Assembly: GCF_002498065.1 (NCBI RefSeq)
Contig: NZ_DAFZ01000035.1
Location: 525-41,054 of the forward strand
Source: Methanoculleus sp. UBA208
GTDB lineage: Archaea; Halobacteriota; Methanomicrobia; Methanomicrobiales; Methanoculleaceae
DNA length: 40,530 nt
Direction: 5' to 3'
Part shown: positions 7,283 to 15,723 of the stretch, in pieces
How the letters are laid out: every line of letters begins with the position of its first letter
How positions within the stretch are numbered: the stretch's first letter is position 1
Notes under the pieces: model-generated
Databases searched by the model: none
Told to the model about the DNA's origin: nothing
The model's input: only the letters and a program-made list of their open reading frames with translations
Position numbers and translations under genes: made by a program

Positions 7283-9704
7283 AGATGAAGAACGTGAATT
7301 GATAGCAGCGGTCAGGAATCTTCTCACACAACCCGGGAAACTGGAGACTGGCAATGGGGAAACCACGGTGGAGAGTGACGAACCCGCTTCGCCGTTCCAA
7401 TCCGTTGAAGGGGAGGTGCAGGAAGACATTGAAGAGGAGGTGCGGGAAGAGGCGGACCTGGAAGCCACCGTGCCCGCTTCCGATGAGGACGACGAGCAAC
7501 CGGAACAACCTCCGATGGAGACGCAGGAGGACGAGGGAGCCAGTTCGGACATCGATGTGGTGTCGGAATCGGAAAAAATCACCGATCAGCGTGCAGCAGG
7601 CGCCGAGAATCCGGTCCGGGCACTCCTCAGCCGGATCGGGCAGCACGAGAGGGGTGCCGGCGGGAAGGCCGCCCCTCCGCAGTCTGCGGCAGGAGATGTC
7701 GAGACAGAGCCGGAGACGCCGGCTTCTCTCTCCGGGCACAGTGCTCCTGCCGGTATCTTCGACCGGATGAAAGAGTGGCGGGAGGCCGATGAACCCGGCA
7801 CCTCCGGCCCGAAGGGCTCCGGTGCGAAAGAGGCCGATGAGCCCGGGCCTGACGGAGACCTGGATGACGGCGTGGTATCGGTCGAGGAGCTCGGGAACCT
7901 GGCGGACCTGATCCTCCCGAAGAGTGCGACATTCACGGTCGATGAACTGAGCATCAACCGCAGCGAGCACAGTTTTAATTTCGTCGATAACGCCCGGGTC
8001 GTATCGGAGTTCGATGACCTTTTCTCCCAGGCCTTCTCCTCGACCTCGATTGCCGCGGCTGCTGCAGAAGTGGCGGTCCCTGCCGAAGAGGTTGTGCAGC
8101 CGCGGTTCGGGTTCTTGAAGAAGTTCCAGATCCCGAAAGTCGGGACGGTGGTCGAGGAGTACAACCCCTCGCTCCATGGACCGCTCGTCGACCTCACGAT
8201 GCGGCCGTCGCCGGGACTGGAAGAGATCGAACTCTACCCGGTGAACGAGCCGTATGCCTACGTCCGGGTGACCTACGACAGCACGACGCACGAGTATACC
8301 TATAACGTCCTCGAGCCCGTGCTCACGCCCGCGGAGCAGGAACTCTTCAGTGAGATCAAGGAGCGCCTCTTTGAGACGCTCGACATCACCACCCGTGACC
8401 TCACCCGTGATGAAGCGCGGAAGGCGCTTCGCGATTCGGCGAACACGGTCATTGCCGATTACGGGATCCACCTTCCGCCCCTCGGGCGGGAGAAGATTCT
8501 CTACCATGTGGAGAAGGAGTTCCTCGGCGACGGCCTGATCGACCCGGTGATGCACGATAAGTACATCGAGGATATCTCCTGCGACGGCGTGAACAGTTAC
8601 ATATTCGTCTATCATACGACGTACGAGTCGATGAAGACGAGTCTGGTCTACCGCGACGCTGTGGAGCTCGATTCGTTCGTCACGAAACTTGCGCAGCGGG
8701 CCGGGAAGTACATCTCGATCGCCGAGCCTATGCTGGACGCCACGATGAGCGACGGGTCGCGTATCCAGATGACGCTCGGGGCGGAGGTGACCGCTCACGG
8801 CTCGACGTTCACCATCCGTAAGTTCCGGGAGGAGCCGATCACGCCGACGGACCTGATTGAGTGGCATACCTTCTCGCCGCTCGGCATCGCCTTCATCTGG
8901 CTTGCGGTCGAGAACGCCAAGTCCTGCATATTTGCCGGAGGGACGGCGTCCGGGAAGACCACGACGCTGAACGCCTTATCGCTGTTTATTCCGCCGCTCG
9001 CAAAGATCGTCACCCTCGAGGATACCCGGGAGCTGAAACTCCCGCACCCGAACTGGATCCCGAGTATCACCCGCGACTCGTTCTCGCAGGATGGACGGGG
9101 CGGGATCGATATGTACGAGCTTCTGCGTGCCGCCCTCCGGCAGCGCCCGGAGTACATCCTGGTCGGCGAGGTCCGTGGCAAGGAGGCCCTGACCCTCTTC
9201 CAGGCGATGAGCACCGGCCACGTCACCTACGCGACGATGCACGCCGACTCGGTGGCGAGCGCCGTCCACCGTCTGGAAAACCCGCCGATCGACGTGCCGA
9301 GGAACATGCTCTCTGCTCTCTCCCTGATGTCCATTCAGGTGCAGGCCCGGGTGGGCGGCCAGAGGATCCGGCGGAACAAGCAGCTCATCGAGATCCTGGA
9401 CATCGATCCCCGGACGAACGAACTGATCACGAACGAGGTCTTCCGGTGGCATCCGGCGACCGACGAGATCCGGTATTCCGGCAAATCTTACATCCTCGAA
9501 CAGATCATGGAAGACCGGGGCTGGAGCGAGGAGCGGATGCGTGAAGAGCTGAAACGGCGGCAGGAAGTGCTCGAATGGATGCGCATCAAGAAGATCTGCC
9601 ACTTCCAGGACGTGAGTAAAATCCTGGTATCCTACTTCCGGGATCCGGAGACGGTCATCCAGCGGGTGCGGGCCGACCTCTACGGGGAGGGTGGTTCCGC
9701 ATGA
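7269..9704 (+). CDS. Type II/IV secretion system ATPase (archaeal pilus type)
   Basis: Hexameric ATPase that powers assembly of a type IV pilus-like filament. From the ATG at 7269 it is 811 residues, longer than typical archaellum/pilus ATPases because of an acidic, Glu/Pro/Gly-rich N-terminal region of roughly 230 residues with no clear fold, including two EADEPG repeats. The core follows: an N-terminal ATPase-associated domain, Walker A GGTASGKTTT near residue 556, an Asp/His-box-like stretch (LEDTRELKLPHPNW) and the Walker B-type ILVGEVRGKEA near residue 627. A start at 7248 in the same frame is open, but 7269 fits the overlap with the upstream gene better. It overlaps the next gene by ATGA. 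Confidence 0.92.
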   Translation: MRAGEDEERELIAAVRNLLTQPGKLETGNGETTVESDEPASPFQSVEGEVQEDIEEEVREEADLEATVPASDEDDEQPEQPPMETQEDEGASSDIDVVSESEKITDQRAAGAENPVRALLSRIGQHERGAGGKAAPPQSAAGDVETEPETPASLSGHSAPAGIFDRMKEWREADEPGTSGPKGSGAKEADEPGPDGDLDDGVVSVEELGNLADLILPKSATFTVDELSINRSEHSFNFVDNARVVSEFDDLFSQAFSSTSIAAAAAEVAVPAEEVVQPRFGFLKKFQIPKVGTVVEEYNPSLHGPLVDLTMRPSPGLEEIELYPVNEPYAYVRVTYDSTTHEYTYNVLEPVLTPAEQELFSEIKERLFETLDITTRDLTRDEARKALRDSANTVIADYGIHLPPLGREKILYHVEKEFLGDGLIDPVMHDKYIEDISCDGVNSYIFVYHTTYESMKTSLVYRDAVELDSFVTKLAQRAGKYISIAEPMLDATMSDGSRIQMTLGAEVTAHGSTFTIRKFREEPITPTDLIEWHTFSPLGIAFIWLAVENAKSCIFAGGTASGKTTTLNALSLFIPPLAKIVTLEDTRELKLPHPNWIPSITRDSFSQDGRGGIDMYELLRAALRQRPEYILVGEVRGKEALTLFQAMSTGHVTYATMHADSVASAVHRLENPPIDVPRNMLSALSLMSIQVQARVGGQRIRRNKQLIEILDIDPRTNELITNEVFRWHPATDEIRYSGKSYILEQIMEDRGWSEERMREELKRRQEVLEWMRIKKICHFQDVSKILVSYFRDPETVIQRVRADLYGEGGSA

Positions 9705-10624
9705 ACAGCTATGAGCGGTTCTGCTTCAACCTGATCGGTCACGGCCTGAAGGAGAAGCGGGGGAACTACGTCAGCCTTCGAAACGACCTGATGGGTGCCC
9801 GGATGAATACGCCGTTTGAGGCCTACCTTGCGACCGCGTACGTATCCTCGGTCGGCGCGGGGCTGGTCGCCGCCGTGCTCATCGGGCTTCTGGCCTACCT
9901 CCTGCGGATTCCCGACATGATCGTCTATCGTGGAGCGGTCCCTGAGGTCTTCTACGCGTTGAACGACTACAAGATGCTGCTCGGCACCATCGCCATCACG
10001 GTCATCTCTCTCCTGATATTCGGGGGGATAACCTACCTGATCTTCCTCCTGTATCCCGGCATACAGGCCGGGGAGCGCCGCAGGAACATCGACGCCACGC
10101 TCCCGTACGCCATCAACTACGTCACCGCCATGTCTTCAGCCGGGATCACCCCCGACGAAGTCTTCCGGCTGCTTGGCCAGAGCAAAATCTACGGCGAGAG
10201 CGCCGTCGAGGCACGTTACGTCGCTCGTGAGACCGACTTCTTCGGGAAGGACCTTCTCGAAGCCCTGCGGACGGTCTCGCAGGCGACGCCGAGCGAACGG
10301 ATGCGGGAGTTCCTGCAGGGGGCCGTTGCGAGCATCTCCAGTGGTAGCAACCTCACGGAGTATTTCCGCACCAAGGCCCACCAGTATACGCTCGAGAATA
10401 ACCAGCAGCAGAAGTCGTTTTTAGAGACGCTCGGGCTGATCGCGGAGTCCTACGTTACCGCGATGGTCGCCGGCATGCTCTTTCTGATCATCCTGCAGTC
10501 GATCATGACGCTCATCTCAGGCGACTCGAACCTGTTCTTCCTCTACATCATCATCTACCTGCTCGTTCCGTTCGGGAGCACGATGTTCGTCATCCTGATC
10601 AGTTCCATGACCCCGGAGGTGTGA
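9701..10624 (+). CDS. TadC-like pilus assembly membrane protein (type II secretion F domain), first
   Basis: Polytopic inner platform protein of archaeal type IV pilus systems. In 307 residues it has hydrophobic segments near 48-69 and 93-119, a cytoplasmic type II secretion F helical domain (about 130-245, beginning NIDATLPYAINYVTAMSSAG) and two segments close to the C-terminus (about 250-272 and 280-300). Its start codon overlaps the ATPase stop (ATGA), and the second platform gene begins one base after its stop. The ATPase plus two platform proteins matches the layout of many archaeal pilus operons. Confidence 0.9.
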   Translation: MNSYERFCFNLIGHGLKEKRGNYVSLRNDLMGARMNTPFEAYLATAYVSSVGAGLVAAVLIGLLAYLLRIPDMIVYRGAVPEVFYALNDYKMLLGTIAITVISLLIFGGITYLIFLLYPGIQAGERRRNIDATLPYAINYVTAMSSAGITPDEVFRLLGQSKIYGESAVEARYVARETDFFGKDLLEALRTVSQATPSERMREFLQGAVASISSGSNLTEYFRTKAHQYTLENNQQQKSFLETLGLIAESYVTAMVAGMLFLIILQSIMTLISGDSNLFFLYIIIYLLVPFGSTMFVILISSMTPEV

Positions 10625-10625
10625 T

Positions 10626-11669
10626 ATGGGATTCAAAGACATTTTCGATGACTTTTTAAACAGAAACCGCACCCGGGACGGCGCTGCGCCGGAGGACGTG
10701 CCGGCGCCCGATCCGTTTGAGGAGCAGGAGCAGGAGATCTTCGGCAGGATCGAGAACTGGCGGAAGTATCAGGACGGGTTCTACCGGTTCCTCAAACACC
10801 CGCTCCAGGTGATAATGGCGGAGCCCGCCACCGTTCTCTTCATCTCCGTCCCGGTGGCGCTCCTTCTCTTTATCGGCGGGCTCGCGAGCATGGTGCTCTC
10901 CTACGGCGTCAGTGTCCTCTTCACGACGACGATGATCGACGACGTCTTTGTGTTTGCGCTCCTCATCGCCATCGTGCCGCTCGCAATCCTCGACCTCAAA
11001 GAGTCGCTGCGTGTATCGAGCATCGAGGCGTCCCTCCCGAACTTCTTCCGCGACGTGGCGGGGATGAATGATTCCGGCATGACCCTCCCGCACGCCATCC
11101 ACATGGTCTCGGAGGGCGAGTACGGGTCGCTCACGCCGCATATCCGCAAACTCGATACCGAGATGTCCTGGGGCGTCCCGTTCGTGGAGGCCATCCGCCG
11201 GTTCGGGAAGGCGGTGAATACACCGCTCGCGGAACGGAGCGTCGATCTCATCGCCCACGCGAGTTCCGCCGGCGGCGACGTGAGCGAGGTGCTGCGGGCG
11301 GCGGCGCACGACGCCTACGAGTTCTTCAACCTGAAGTCGGAGCGCAAAAACGGGATGATGATCTATATGATCATCGTCGTTATGTCGTTCTTCGTCTTCC
11401 TCTTCGTCATCGGGGTGCTCTCGAGCACCTTCCTGACCACCATGGCGGAGGCGGGCGAGGCGGTCGCGGCGTCGGGTTCGAGCCAGGCGTTCATAGGCAC
11501 CGTGGACCTCTTCCTCTACAACCGGCTCTTCTGCCACGCCGCACTGATCCAGGGATTCTTCTCGGGGCTTGCGGCAGGCGTCATGGGCGAAGGCCGGGCG
11601 CTCGCGGGGCTGAAGTATTCCGCGATCATGGTGCTGATTGCCTGGTTCGCGTTCCGGTTCTTTATCTGA
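10626..11669 (+). CDS. TadC-like pilus assembly membrane protein (type II secretion F domain), second
   Basis: Second platform subunit, 347 residues. After an acidic, Pro-rich cytoplasmic head (residues 1-60) come hydrophobic segments near 68-98 and 105-124, a type II secretion F domain (from about 130; ASLPNFFRDVAGMNDSGMTL) and further membrane segments in the last 110 residues. The paired paralogues probably form a heteromeric membrane base for the ATPase. It is the last gene of the operon: a T-tract follows and no pilin-like gene with a class III leader is present between here and cobQ. Confidence 0.9.
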   Translation: MGFKDIFDDFLNRNRTRDGAAPEDVPAPDPFEEQEQEIFGRIENWRKYQDGFYRFLKHPLQVIMAEPATVLFISVPVALLLFIGGLASMVLSYGVSVLFTTTMIDDVFVFALLIAIVPLAILDLKESLRVSSIEASLPNFFRDVAGMNDSGMTLPHAIHMVSEGEYGSLTPHIRKLDTEMSWGVPFVEAIRRFGKAVNTPLAERSVDLIAHASSAGGDVSEVLRAAAHDAYEFFNLKSERKNGMMIYMIIVVMSFFVFLFVIGVLSSTFLTTMAEAGEAVAASGSSQAFIGTVDLFLYNRLFCHAALIQGFFSGLAAGVMGEGRALAGLKYSAIMVLIAWFAFRFFI

Positions 11670-11684
11670 AGGGCCGGGGCGGAA

Positions 11685-11697
11685 TTTCTCTTTTTAC
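11685..11697 (+). terminator. Probable U-tract terminator of pilus-type operon
   Basis: Sixteen bases after the last platform gene there is a T-rich stretch, TTTCTCTTTTT, in a GC-rich setting. This is the usual form of an archaeal intrinsic terminator; no strong stem precedes it. Confidence 0.4.
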
Positions 11698-11729
11698 AAA
11701 ATTAAGCAACGAGCGGCTGAAAATCTTCT

Positions 11730-11890
11730 CACATGCCTCCAGCCTTGCTCATCGAAATTGCCGGGCACGGATTTCCATGGGAAGTCACACCTCCGGTGCT
11801 CCAGCTCCGTTTCACAGAAACGTCGCTTATCGCGATTGGGGGAACGACGCGTGCCCGAAGGGCAGGCGGAGTTCGAGCACCGGCAGGTGC
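11730..11890 (-). repeat. Structured dispersed repeat, inverted copy (R2a)
   Basis: Read on the minus strand this segment is collinear with 10-152: GCACC/GGTGC hairpin (11877-11890), CTCGAACTCC (11877-11868), a stem with TTC loop (11852-11864), GTCGTTCCCC (11848-11839), GCGATAAGCGA (11833-11823), hairpin GTTTC/GAAAC (11809-11821), a 25-base block (11809-11785, 22/25 identical) and 11778-11765 (13/14 identical). Between the identical blocks the stems differ in sequence but still pair. The left copy is longer by an extra GTCGTTC module and a C/G-run hairpin. No protein is supported here. Confidence 0.75.
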
Positions 11891-12029
11891 GCAGTCCCCA
11901 CGGTCCACTGTACAGGACTTCCTTGGTTCTACCCCTCACCCTTGCGAAGGTGGTTTACCCCGCCATCCTCTCCGACGCCCCCTGTTCTCCTCATCTCGCC
12001 CGTTCTTCACCTGTCCGGTGCGCCATTCG

Positions 12030-12213
12030 AAACCCTTCGGGTATCTCGTGCTCCGGCCCCGCACCTAACGGTGCTCCTGCTCCGTTCCTCGAAGACCTTC
12101 GGTCTTCTCGAACTCCTGTCCTACGGACAGTCGTTCATTGGAACGTCGCACCCTTCGGCCCGTCGCAACTCGAAAACGCTTCGCGTTTTCTCAAGCTCCG
12201 GACGTTCCGTCCG
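12030..12213 (+). repeat. Tandem micro-hairpin array (R2b)
   Basis: This plus-strand array lies between the convergent pilus operon and cobQ. Perfect stems with 3-4-base loops occur at 12032-12042 (ACCC/GGGT), 12061-12074 (GCACC/GGTGC), 12091-12107 (GAAGACC/GGTCTTC), 12116-12130 (CTGTCC/GGACAG), 12132-12145 (CGTTC/GAACG), 12172-12190 (GAAAACGC/GCGTTTTC) and 12199-12213 (CGGACG/CGTCCG). Most loops are TTC or TAC. Linkers between hairpins keep a TCGAACTCC-like form (12108-12116, and TCAAGCTCC at 12191-12199). The intervening 11891-12029 has only weak stems and no gene. Confidence 0.75.
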
Positions 12214-13672
12214 TGAAATATGCTAGAATCGCATCCATATCCACGTGCTCCTCGAAGTGCCGGGCCAGGTCGTCGTAGGATGCCGCGGCCCCGAGAGCGG
12301 AGCTCTCCGCCGTCACCGGCTCGAACGGCACGCCACACCGCTCCGAGAGGTAGGCGAGGAGGGCGTTTGCCGCACCGGGGTTCTGGAAGAGGCCGTGCAT
12401 GTAGGTCCCGAAGACCAGGCCGTCGGGGGTCGCGGCCCCCTCCCCGTCGAACGCCTCGGACAGCCCTCCCCGCTCCGTCTCGCCCATGTGGATCTCGTAG
12501 CCGTCCACCTCCCCCATCGCGGGGAGGATGGGGCCGGGCCCGGTCGCCCGCCGCCGTACCTGCACCGTCGTCTTGCGGTAGCCGGTAAAAGCCGTGACGA
12601 CGTCGAGGAGCCCGAATCCCTGGTGCTCAGCAGGGGTCCCCGACTCGATGCCGGCGTCAGCGATGCGGCTCCCGAGCATCTGGAAGCCGCCGCAGATCCC
12701 GATGATGGGAACCCCCCGTTCCCGGGCGAGCCGGAGTTCGTCGCCCACACCGTGGCGGTTCAGCACGGCGAGGTCCTCCACGGTGTTCTTCGTCCCCGGA
12801 AGGATGATGCAGTCGTAGTCCGCGAGCGATGCGCCGGGCAGGACGTAGTCCACCGTGGCGTGCTGCTCGAGGAGTTCGAAATCGGTGAAGTTCGATATCC
12901 GGGGGAGGCGGAGAACGGCGATCCTGACCGGCTGGCTGGCCGGTCGCTGTCGTTTATCGGCGATCGAGAGTGAGTCCTCGCTCGGGAGGGGGATCTCCGC
13001 ATACGGGACCACCCCGAGCACCGGGACGCCCGTGAGTTCCTCGAGTTTTTCGACGCCTGAGGTGAAGAGTTCCGGATCTCCCCGGAACTTGTTGACGATG
13101 ACGCCGGCGACGAGTGGCCTGATGTCCTCCGGCAGGAGGGCGAGCGTCCCGTAGACCTGGGCGAAGACCCCGCCCCGCTCGATATCGGCGACCAGAACGA
13201 TGGGGAGGCGGAGCGAGCGGGCGAGCCGGATGTTCGCGATGTCGCGGTCGTAGAGGTTCACCTCCGCCGCTCCCCCGGCACCTTCCACCACCACGTTCCC
13301 GAAGCGTCTTTGCAGCCGTTCGAAGGCAGCGACGGCCTCTGCAAGAAGCGCATCGGTCTCCCTGTAGTAGTCCCGGATCTGCACATCCTTATATGGACGC
13401 CCGAGCAGCACCACCTGCGAGACCGCGTCGCCCTTTGGTTTGAGGAGGACAGGGTTCATATCGGCCTCCGGTTCCACGCCGGCCGCAAAGGCCTGGACCG
13501 CCTGGGCAATCCCGATCTCGCTCCCGTCGCCCGTGACATAGGAGTTGAGGCTCATGTTCTGGGATTTGAACGGCGCAACCGGGATTCCGCGCCGGTAAAG
13601 CGCACGGCAGAGCGCCGCCACGGTCACGCTCTTGCCCACGTGGGATGCAGTTCCGAGCACGATGAGAGACAT
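12191..13672 (-). CDS. cobQ: Cobyric acid synthase
   Basis: Glutamine-dependent amidotransferase that adds four amide groups to adenosylcobyrinic acid a,c-diamide in cobalamin synthesis. The 493 residues show the family order: an N-terminal dethiobiotin-synthetase-like P-loop domain (GTASHVGKSVTVAALCRAL at residues 7-25) and a C-terminal class I glutaminase domain with the nucleophile Cys in IGICGGFQMLG and the catalytic His in GTYMHGLF. The family fold ends at about HVDMDAILAYF; the last seven residues and stop are encoded by a hairpin of the adjacent repeat array (12199-12213). No Shine-Dalgarno is seen. It is head to head with nrdJ across 57 bases. Confidence 0.95.
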   Translation of the reverse strand: MSLIVLGTASHVGKSVTVAALCRALYRRGIPVAPFKSQNMSLNSYVTGDGSEIGIAQAVQAFAAGVEPEADMNPVLLKPKGDAVSQVVLLGRPYKDVQIRDYYRETDALLAEAVAAFERLQRRFGNVVVEGAGGAAEVNLYDRDIANIRLARSLRLPIVLVADIERGGVFAQVYGTLALLPEDIRPLVAGVIVNKFRGDPELFTSGVEKLEELTGVPVLGVVPYAEIPLPSEDSLSIADKRQRPASQPVRIAVLRLPRISNFTDFELLEQHATVDYVLPGASLADYDCIILPGTKNTVEDLAVLNRHGVGDELRLARERGVPIIGICGGFQMLGSRIADAGIESGTPAEHQGFGLLDVVTAFTGYRKTTVQVRRRATGPGPILPAMGEVDGYEIHMGETERGGLSEAFDGEGAATPDGLVFGTYMHGLFQNPGAANALLAYLSERCGVPFEPVTAESSALGAAASYDDLARHFEEHVDMDAILAYFTDGTSGA

Positions 13673-13729
13673 TGCTGGCAGGAGAGTTGGGCACGACGGA
13701 TTATTAAGGGCGGGGTTTCATGGTGTTGT
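13673..13729. promoter_or_regulatory. Shared cobQ/nrdJ promoter region
   Basis: Only 57 bases separate the divergent start codons. An A/T-rich core, GGATTATTAAGG (13698-13709), is the only promoter-like element and could serve both directions. No cobalamin-riboswitch-like structure fits in this space. Confidence 0.4.
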
Positions 13730-15376
13730 ATGGAGTTCTTCCCGCAAGCCCGCCTCCTCCTGGAACGCCGGTACCTCCTCCCGGGCGAAGCGCCGCACGG
13801 CCTCTTCTCCCGGGTCGCCGGCGCCGTGGGCGGGACGGCACGGTCCCGCGAGTTCTTCTCGCTCCTCTCGGACCTCCTCTTCCTCCCGAACTCCCCGACC
13901 CTGATGAACGCGGGCACCCCCGCCGGGCAGCTCTCGGCCTGCTTCGTCCTGCCCGTCGAGGATACCCTCGAGGGGATCTTTCGAAGCCTCGGCCACATGG
14001 CGCTCATCCACCAGTCCGGGGGAGGGACAGGGTTCTCGTTTTCCCGTCTGCGGCCCCGCGGCGATGCCGTCAACGGGGTCACGGGCGCCGCAACCGGGCC
14101 GGTCTCGTTCATGCGGGTCTTCGACGCGGCGACCGGGGCGGTCAGGCAGGGCGGCCGCCGGAGGGGAGCGAACATGGGGGTGCTCGCGGCCTCTCACCCC
14201 GACATTGAGGAGTTCGTCACCTGCAAGCGGGCAGGAGGTTTTCCGAACTTCAACATCTCCGTCGGCATCGATGCCCGGTTCTTCCGGTGCCTTGAGAGGG
14301 GGGAGGATTACGACCTCGTCAACCCCCGCGACGGTACGGTCTGGCGGAGCATCGACGCCGGATCGCTCTGGCGTCTCCTCGCCGCATCCGCCCGTATCTC
14401 CGGCGAACCGGGCGTGCTCTTCCTCGACGAGATCAACCGGAGAAACACCACCCCGCACCTCGGCCCCATCGAGGCGACCAACCCCTGCGGCGAGCAGCCG
14501 CTCTACCCCTACGAGAGCTGCAACCTCGGAAGCGTCAACCTCGCCCGGTGCATCAAAAAGCACGACCTCGACGAAGACCTGCTCGCAGCAACGGTCCGGT
14601 GCGGCGTCGACTTCCTCGATGCGGTCATCGATGTCAACCGCTTCCCGCTGCCCGAGATCCGGGAAAAAACCCTGACTACCCGGAAGATCGGCCTCGGGGT
14701 AATGGGGTTTGCGGAAGCGCTCATACGCCTCGGAATACCCTATGAGTCGGAGGAGGCGCTCCGGTTTGCCGGGAGCCTGATGGAGGGGATCCAGACGGCG
14801 GCACGGGAGCGGTCGGAGGAGATTGGGGCACAGAAGGGGGCGTTTCCGGCGGTTGAGGGCTCGGTCTTCTCGGGGGATATGCGCAACGCCACCGTCACCA
14901 CCATCGCTCCCACGGGCTCGATCCATCTCATCGCCGGGACGACGAGCGGCATCGAGCCGGTCTTCTCGTTTGCCTACGACCGGACGATCGACGGGCAGCC
15001 GGTCAGCATCGTGAGCGATCTCGTCGCCGAGTTCCTGCCGAAGACCGCCGGCGGGAAGGATGTAGCGGAGCACGTCCGCCGCTACGGGACGGTCGTTGGC
15101 CTCCCGCTGGATGACCATACCCGGGACCTCTTCAAGACGGCGATCGAGATCCCACCGGGCCACCATGTGCGGATGCAGGCCGTGTTCCAGAAGCACGTGG
15201 ATAACGCCGTCTCAAAGACCGTGAATCTGCCGGAGAGTGCAACCGTCGATGAGATCGCCCGTGTCTTCTCTCTCGCCCACGACCTCGGATGCAAGGGCAC
15301 CACCGTCTACCGCTACCGGAGCAGGCCGGACCAGATACTCTCCCTGGGGTGCGACGTCTGCCGTATTGACGGATAG
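13730..15376 (+). CDS. nrdJ: Adenosylcobalamin-dependent ribonucleotide reductase (class II)
   Basis: Reduces ribonucleotides to deoxyribonucleotides using an adenosylcobalamin radical. The 548-residue protein is a compact class II enzyme. Visible active-site residues are Cys71 (SACFVLP), the Asn251/Cys253/Glu255 set in NPCGEQ with Cys253 as the thiyl-radical site, Cys264 (ESCNLGS), which completes the disulfide pair with Cys71, and a C-terminal CDVC (541-544) likely to re-reduce it. It lacks an N-terminal ATP-cone. The frame is open upstream of 13730, but that stretch overlaps cobQ and lacks a sensible start, so the ATG at 13730 is chosen. Its cofactor is supplied by the pathway that includes the divergent cobQ. 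Confidence 0.95.
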   Translation: MEFFPQARLLLERRYLLPGEAPHGLFSRVAGAVGGTARSREFFSLLSDLLFLPNSPTLMNAGTPAGQLSACFVLPVEDTLEGIFRSLGHMALIHQSGGGTGFSFSRLRPRGDAVNGVTGAATGPVSFMRVFDAATGAVRQGGRRRGANMGVLAASHPDIEEFVTCKRAGGFPNFNISVGIDARFFRCLERGEDYDLVNPRDGTVWRSIDAGSLWRLLAASARISGEPGVLFLDEINRRNTTPHLGPIEATNPCGEQPLYPYESCNLGSVNLARCIKKHDLDEDLLAATVRCGVDFLDAVIDVNRFPLPEIREKTLTTRKIGLGVMGFAEALIRLGIPYESEEALRFAGSLMEGIQTAARERSEEIGAQKGAFPAVEGSVFSGDMRNATVTTIAPTGSIHLIAGTTSGIEPVFSFAYDRTIDGQPVSIVSDLVAEFLPKTAGGKDVAEHVRRYGTVVGLPLDDHTRDLFKTAIEIPPGHHVRMQAVFQKHVDNAVSKTVNLPESATVDEIARVFSLAHDLGCKGTTVYRYRSRPDQILSLGCDVCRIDG

Positions 15377-15383
15377 CATACCA

Positions 15384-15395
15384 AATAATATATAA
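15384..15395 (+). promoter_or_regulatory. TATA box for the SUI1 gene
   Basis: AATAATATATAA lies 8-19 bases after the nrdJ stop and 22-33 bases before the SUI1 ATG. AAAGGT at 15405-15410 is a possible ribosome site. The short spacing means the leader is very short or absent. Confidence 0.55.
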
Positions 15396-15417
15396 CGAGA
15401 GCTGAAAGGTACATGCA

Positions 15418-15723
15418 ATGAACGGTGGGATATGTCCGACTTGCGGACTGCCAAAGGAACTGTGTATCTGTGAAGAAGTTGCCAAAGAACAGCAGAGAAT
15501 CAGCGTAAAAATCAATAGGCGCCGGTATGGAAAGGAAGTCACAGTCATCGAGGGCCTCGACCCCTACGACATCGACCTCGAAGACCTCTCGAAATTCCTG
15601 AAAGCGAAACTGGCCTGTGGCGGCACGGTCAAGGACTCCTCGATCGAGCTGCAGGGCAACCATCGCGAGCGGGTGAAAGACCTGCTCGCCCAGAAAGGAT
15701 ACAACATGGAAAATATCAGTTGA
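15418..15723 (+). CDS. Translation initiation factor SUI1 (eIF1 family)
   Basis: Archaeal homologue of eIF1, which acts on the small ribosomal subunit in start-codon selection. The 101-residue protein begins with a zinc-binding cysteine cluster (Cys6, Cys9, Cys16, Cys18), then the SUI1 fold, including KEVTVIEGLDPYDIDLEDL and the conserved ACGGTVKDSSIELQGNHRE. It has its own TATA box and is followed at once by a strong terminator, so it is probably a single-gene unit. Confidence 0.95.
   Translation: MNGGICPTCGLPKELCICEEVAKEQQRISVKINRRRYGKEVTVIEGLDPYDIDLEDLSKFLKAKLACGGTVKDSSIELQGNHRERVKDLLAQKGYNMENIS

Noticed and set aside
12030..12213. CRISPR array
   Set aside because: Hairpins vary in sequence and spacing and there are no identical repeats with unique spacers or cas genes.
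11638..12226. Several overlapping open frames of 80-190 residues in the hairpin region
   Set aside because: Their Ser/Arg/Pro-rich sequences simply translate the repeated hairpins and linkers in different frames; none resembles a folded protein and none has a ribosome site.
13673..13729. Cobalamin riboswitch upstream of cobQ/nrdJ
   Set aside because: The 57-base gap is too short for the B12 box and core, and no such motif is seen.
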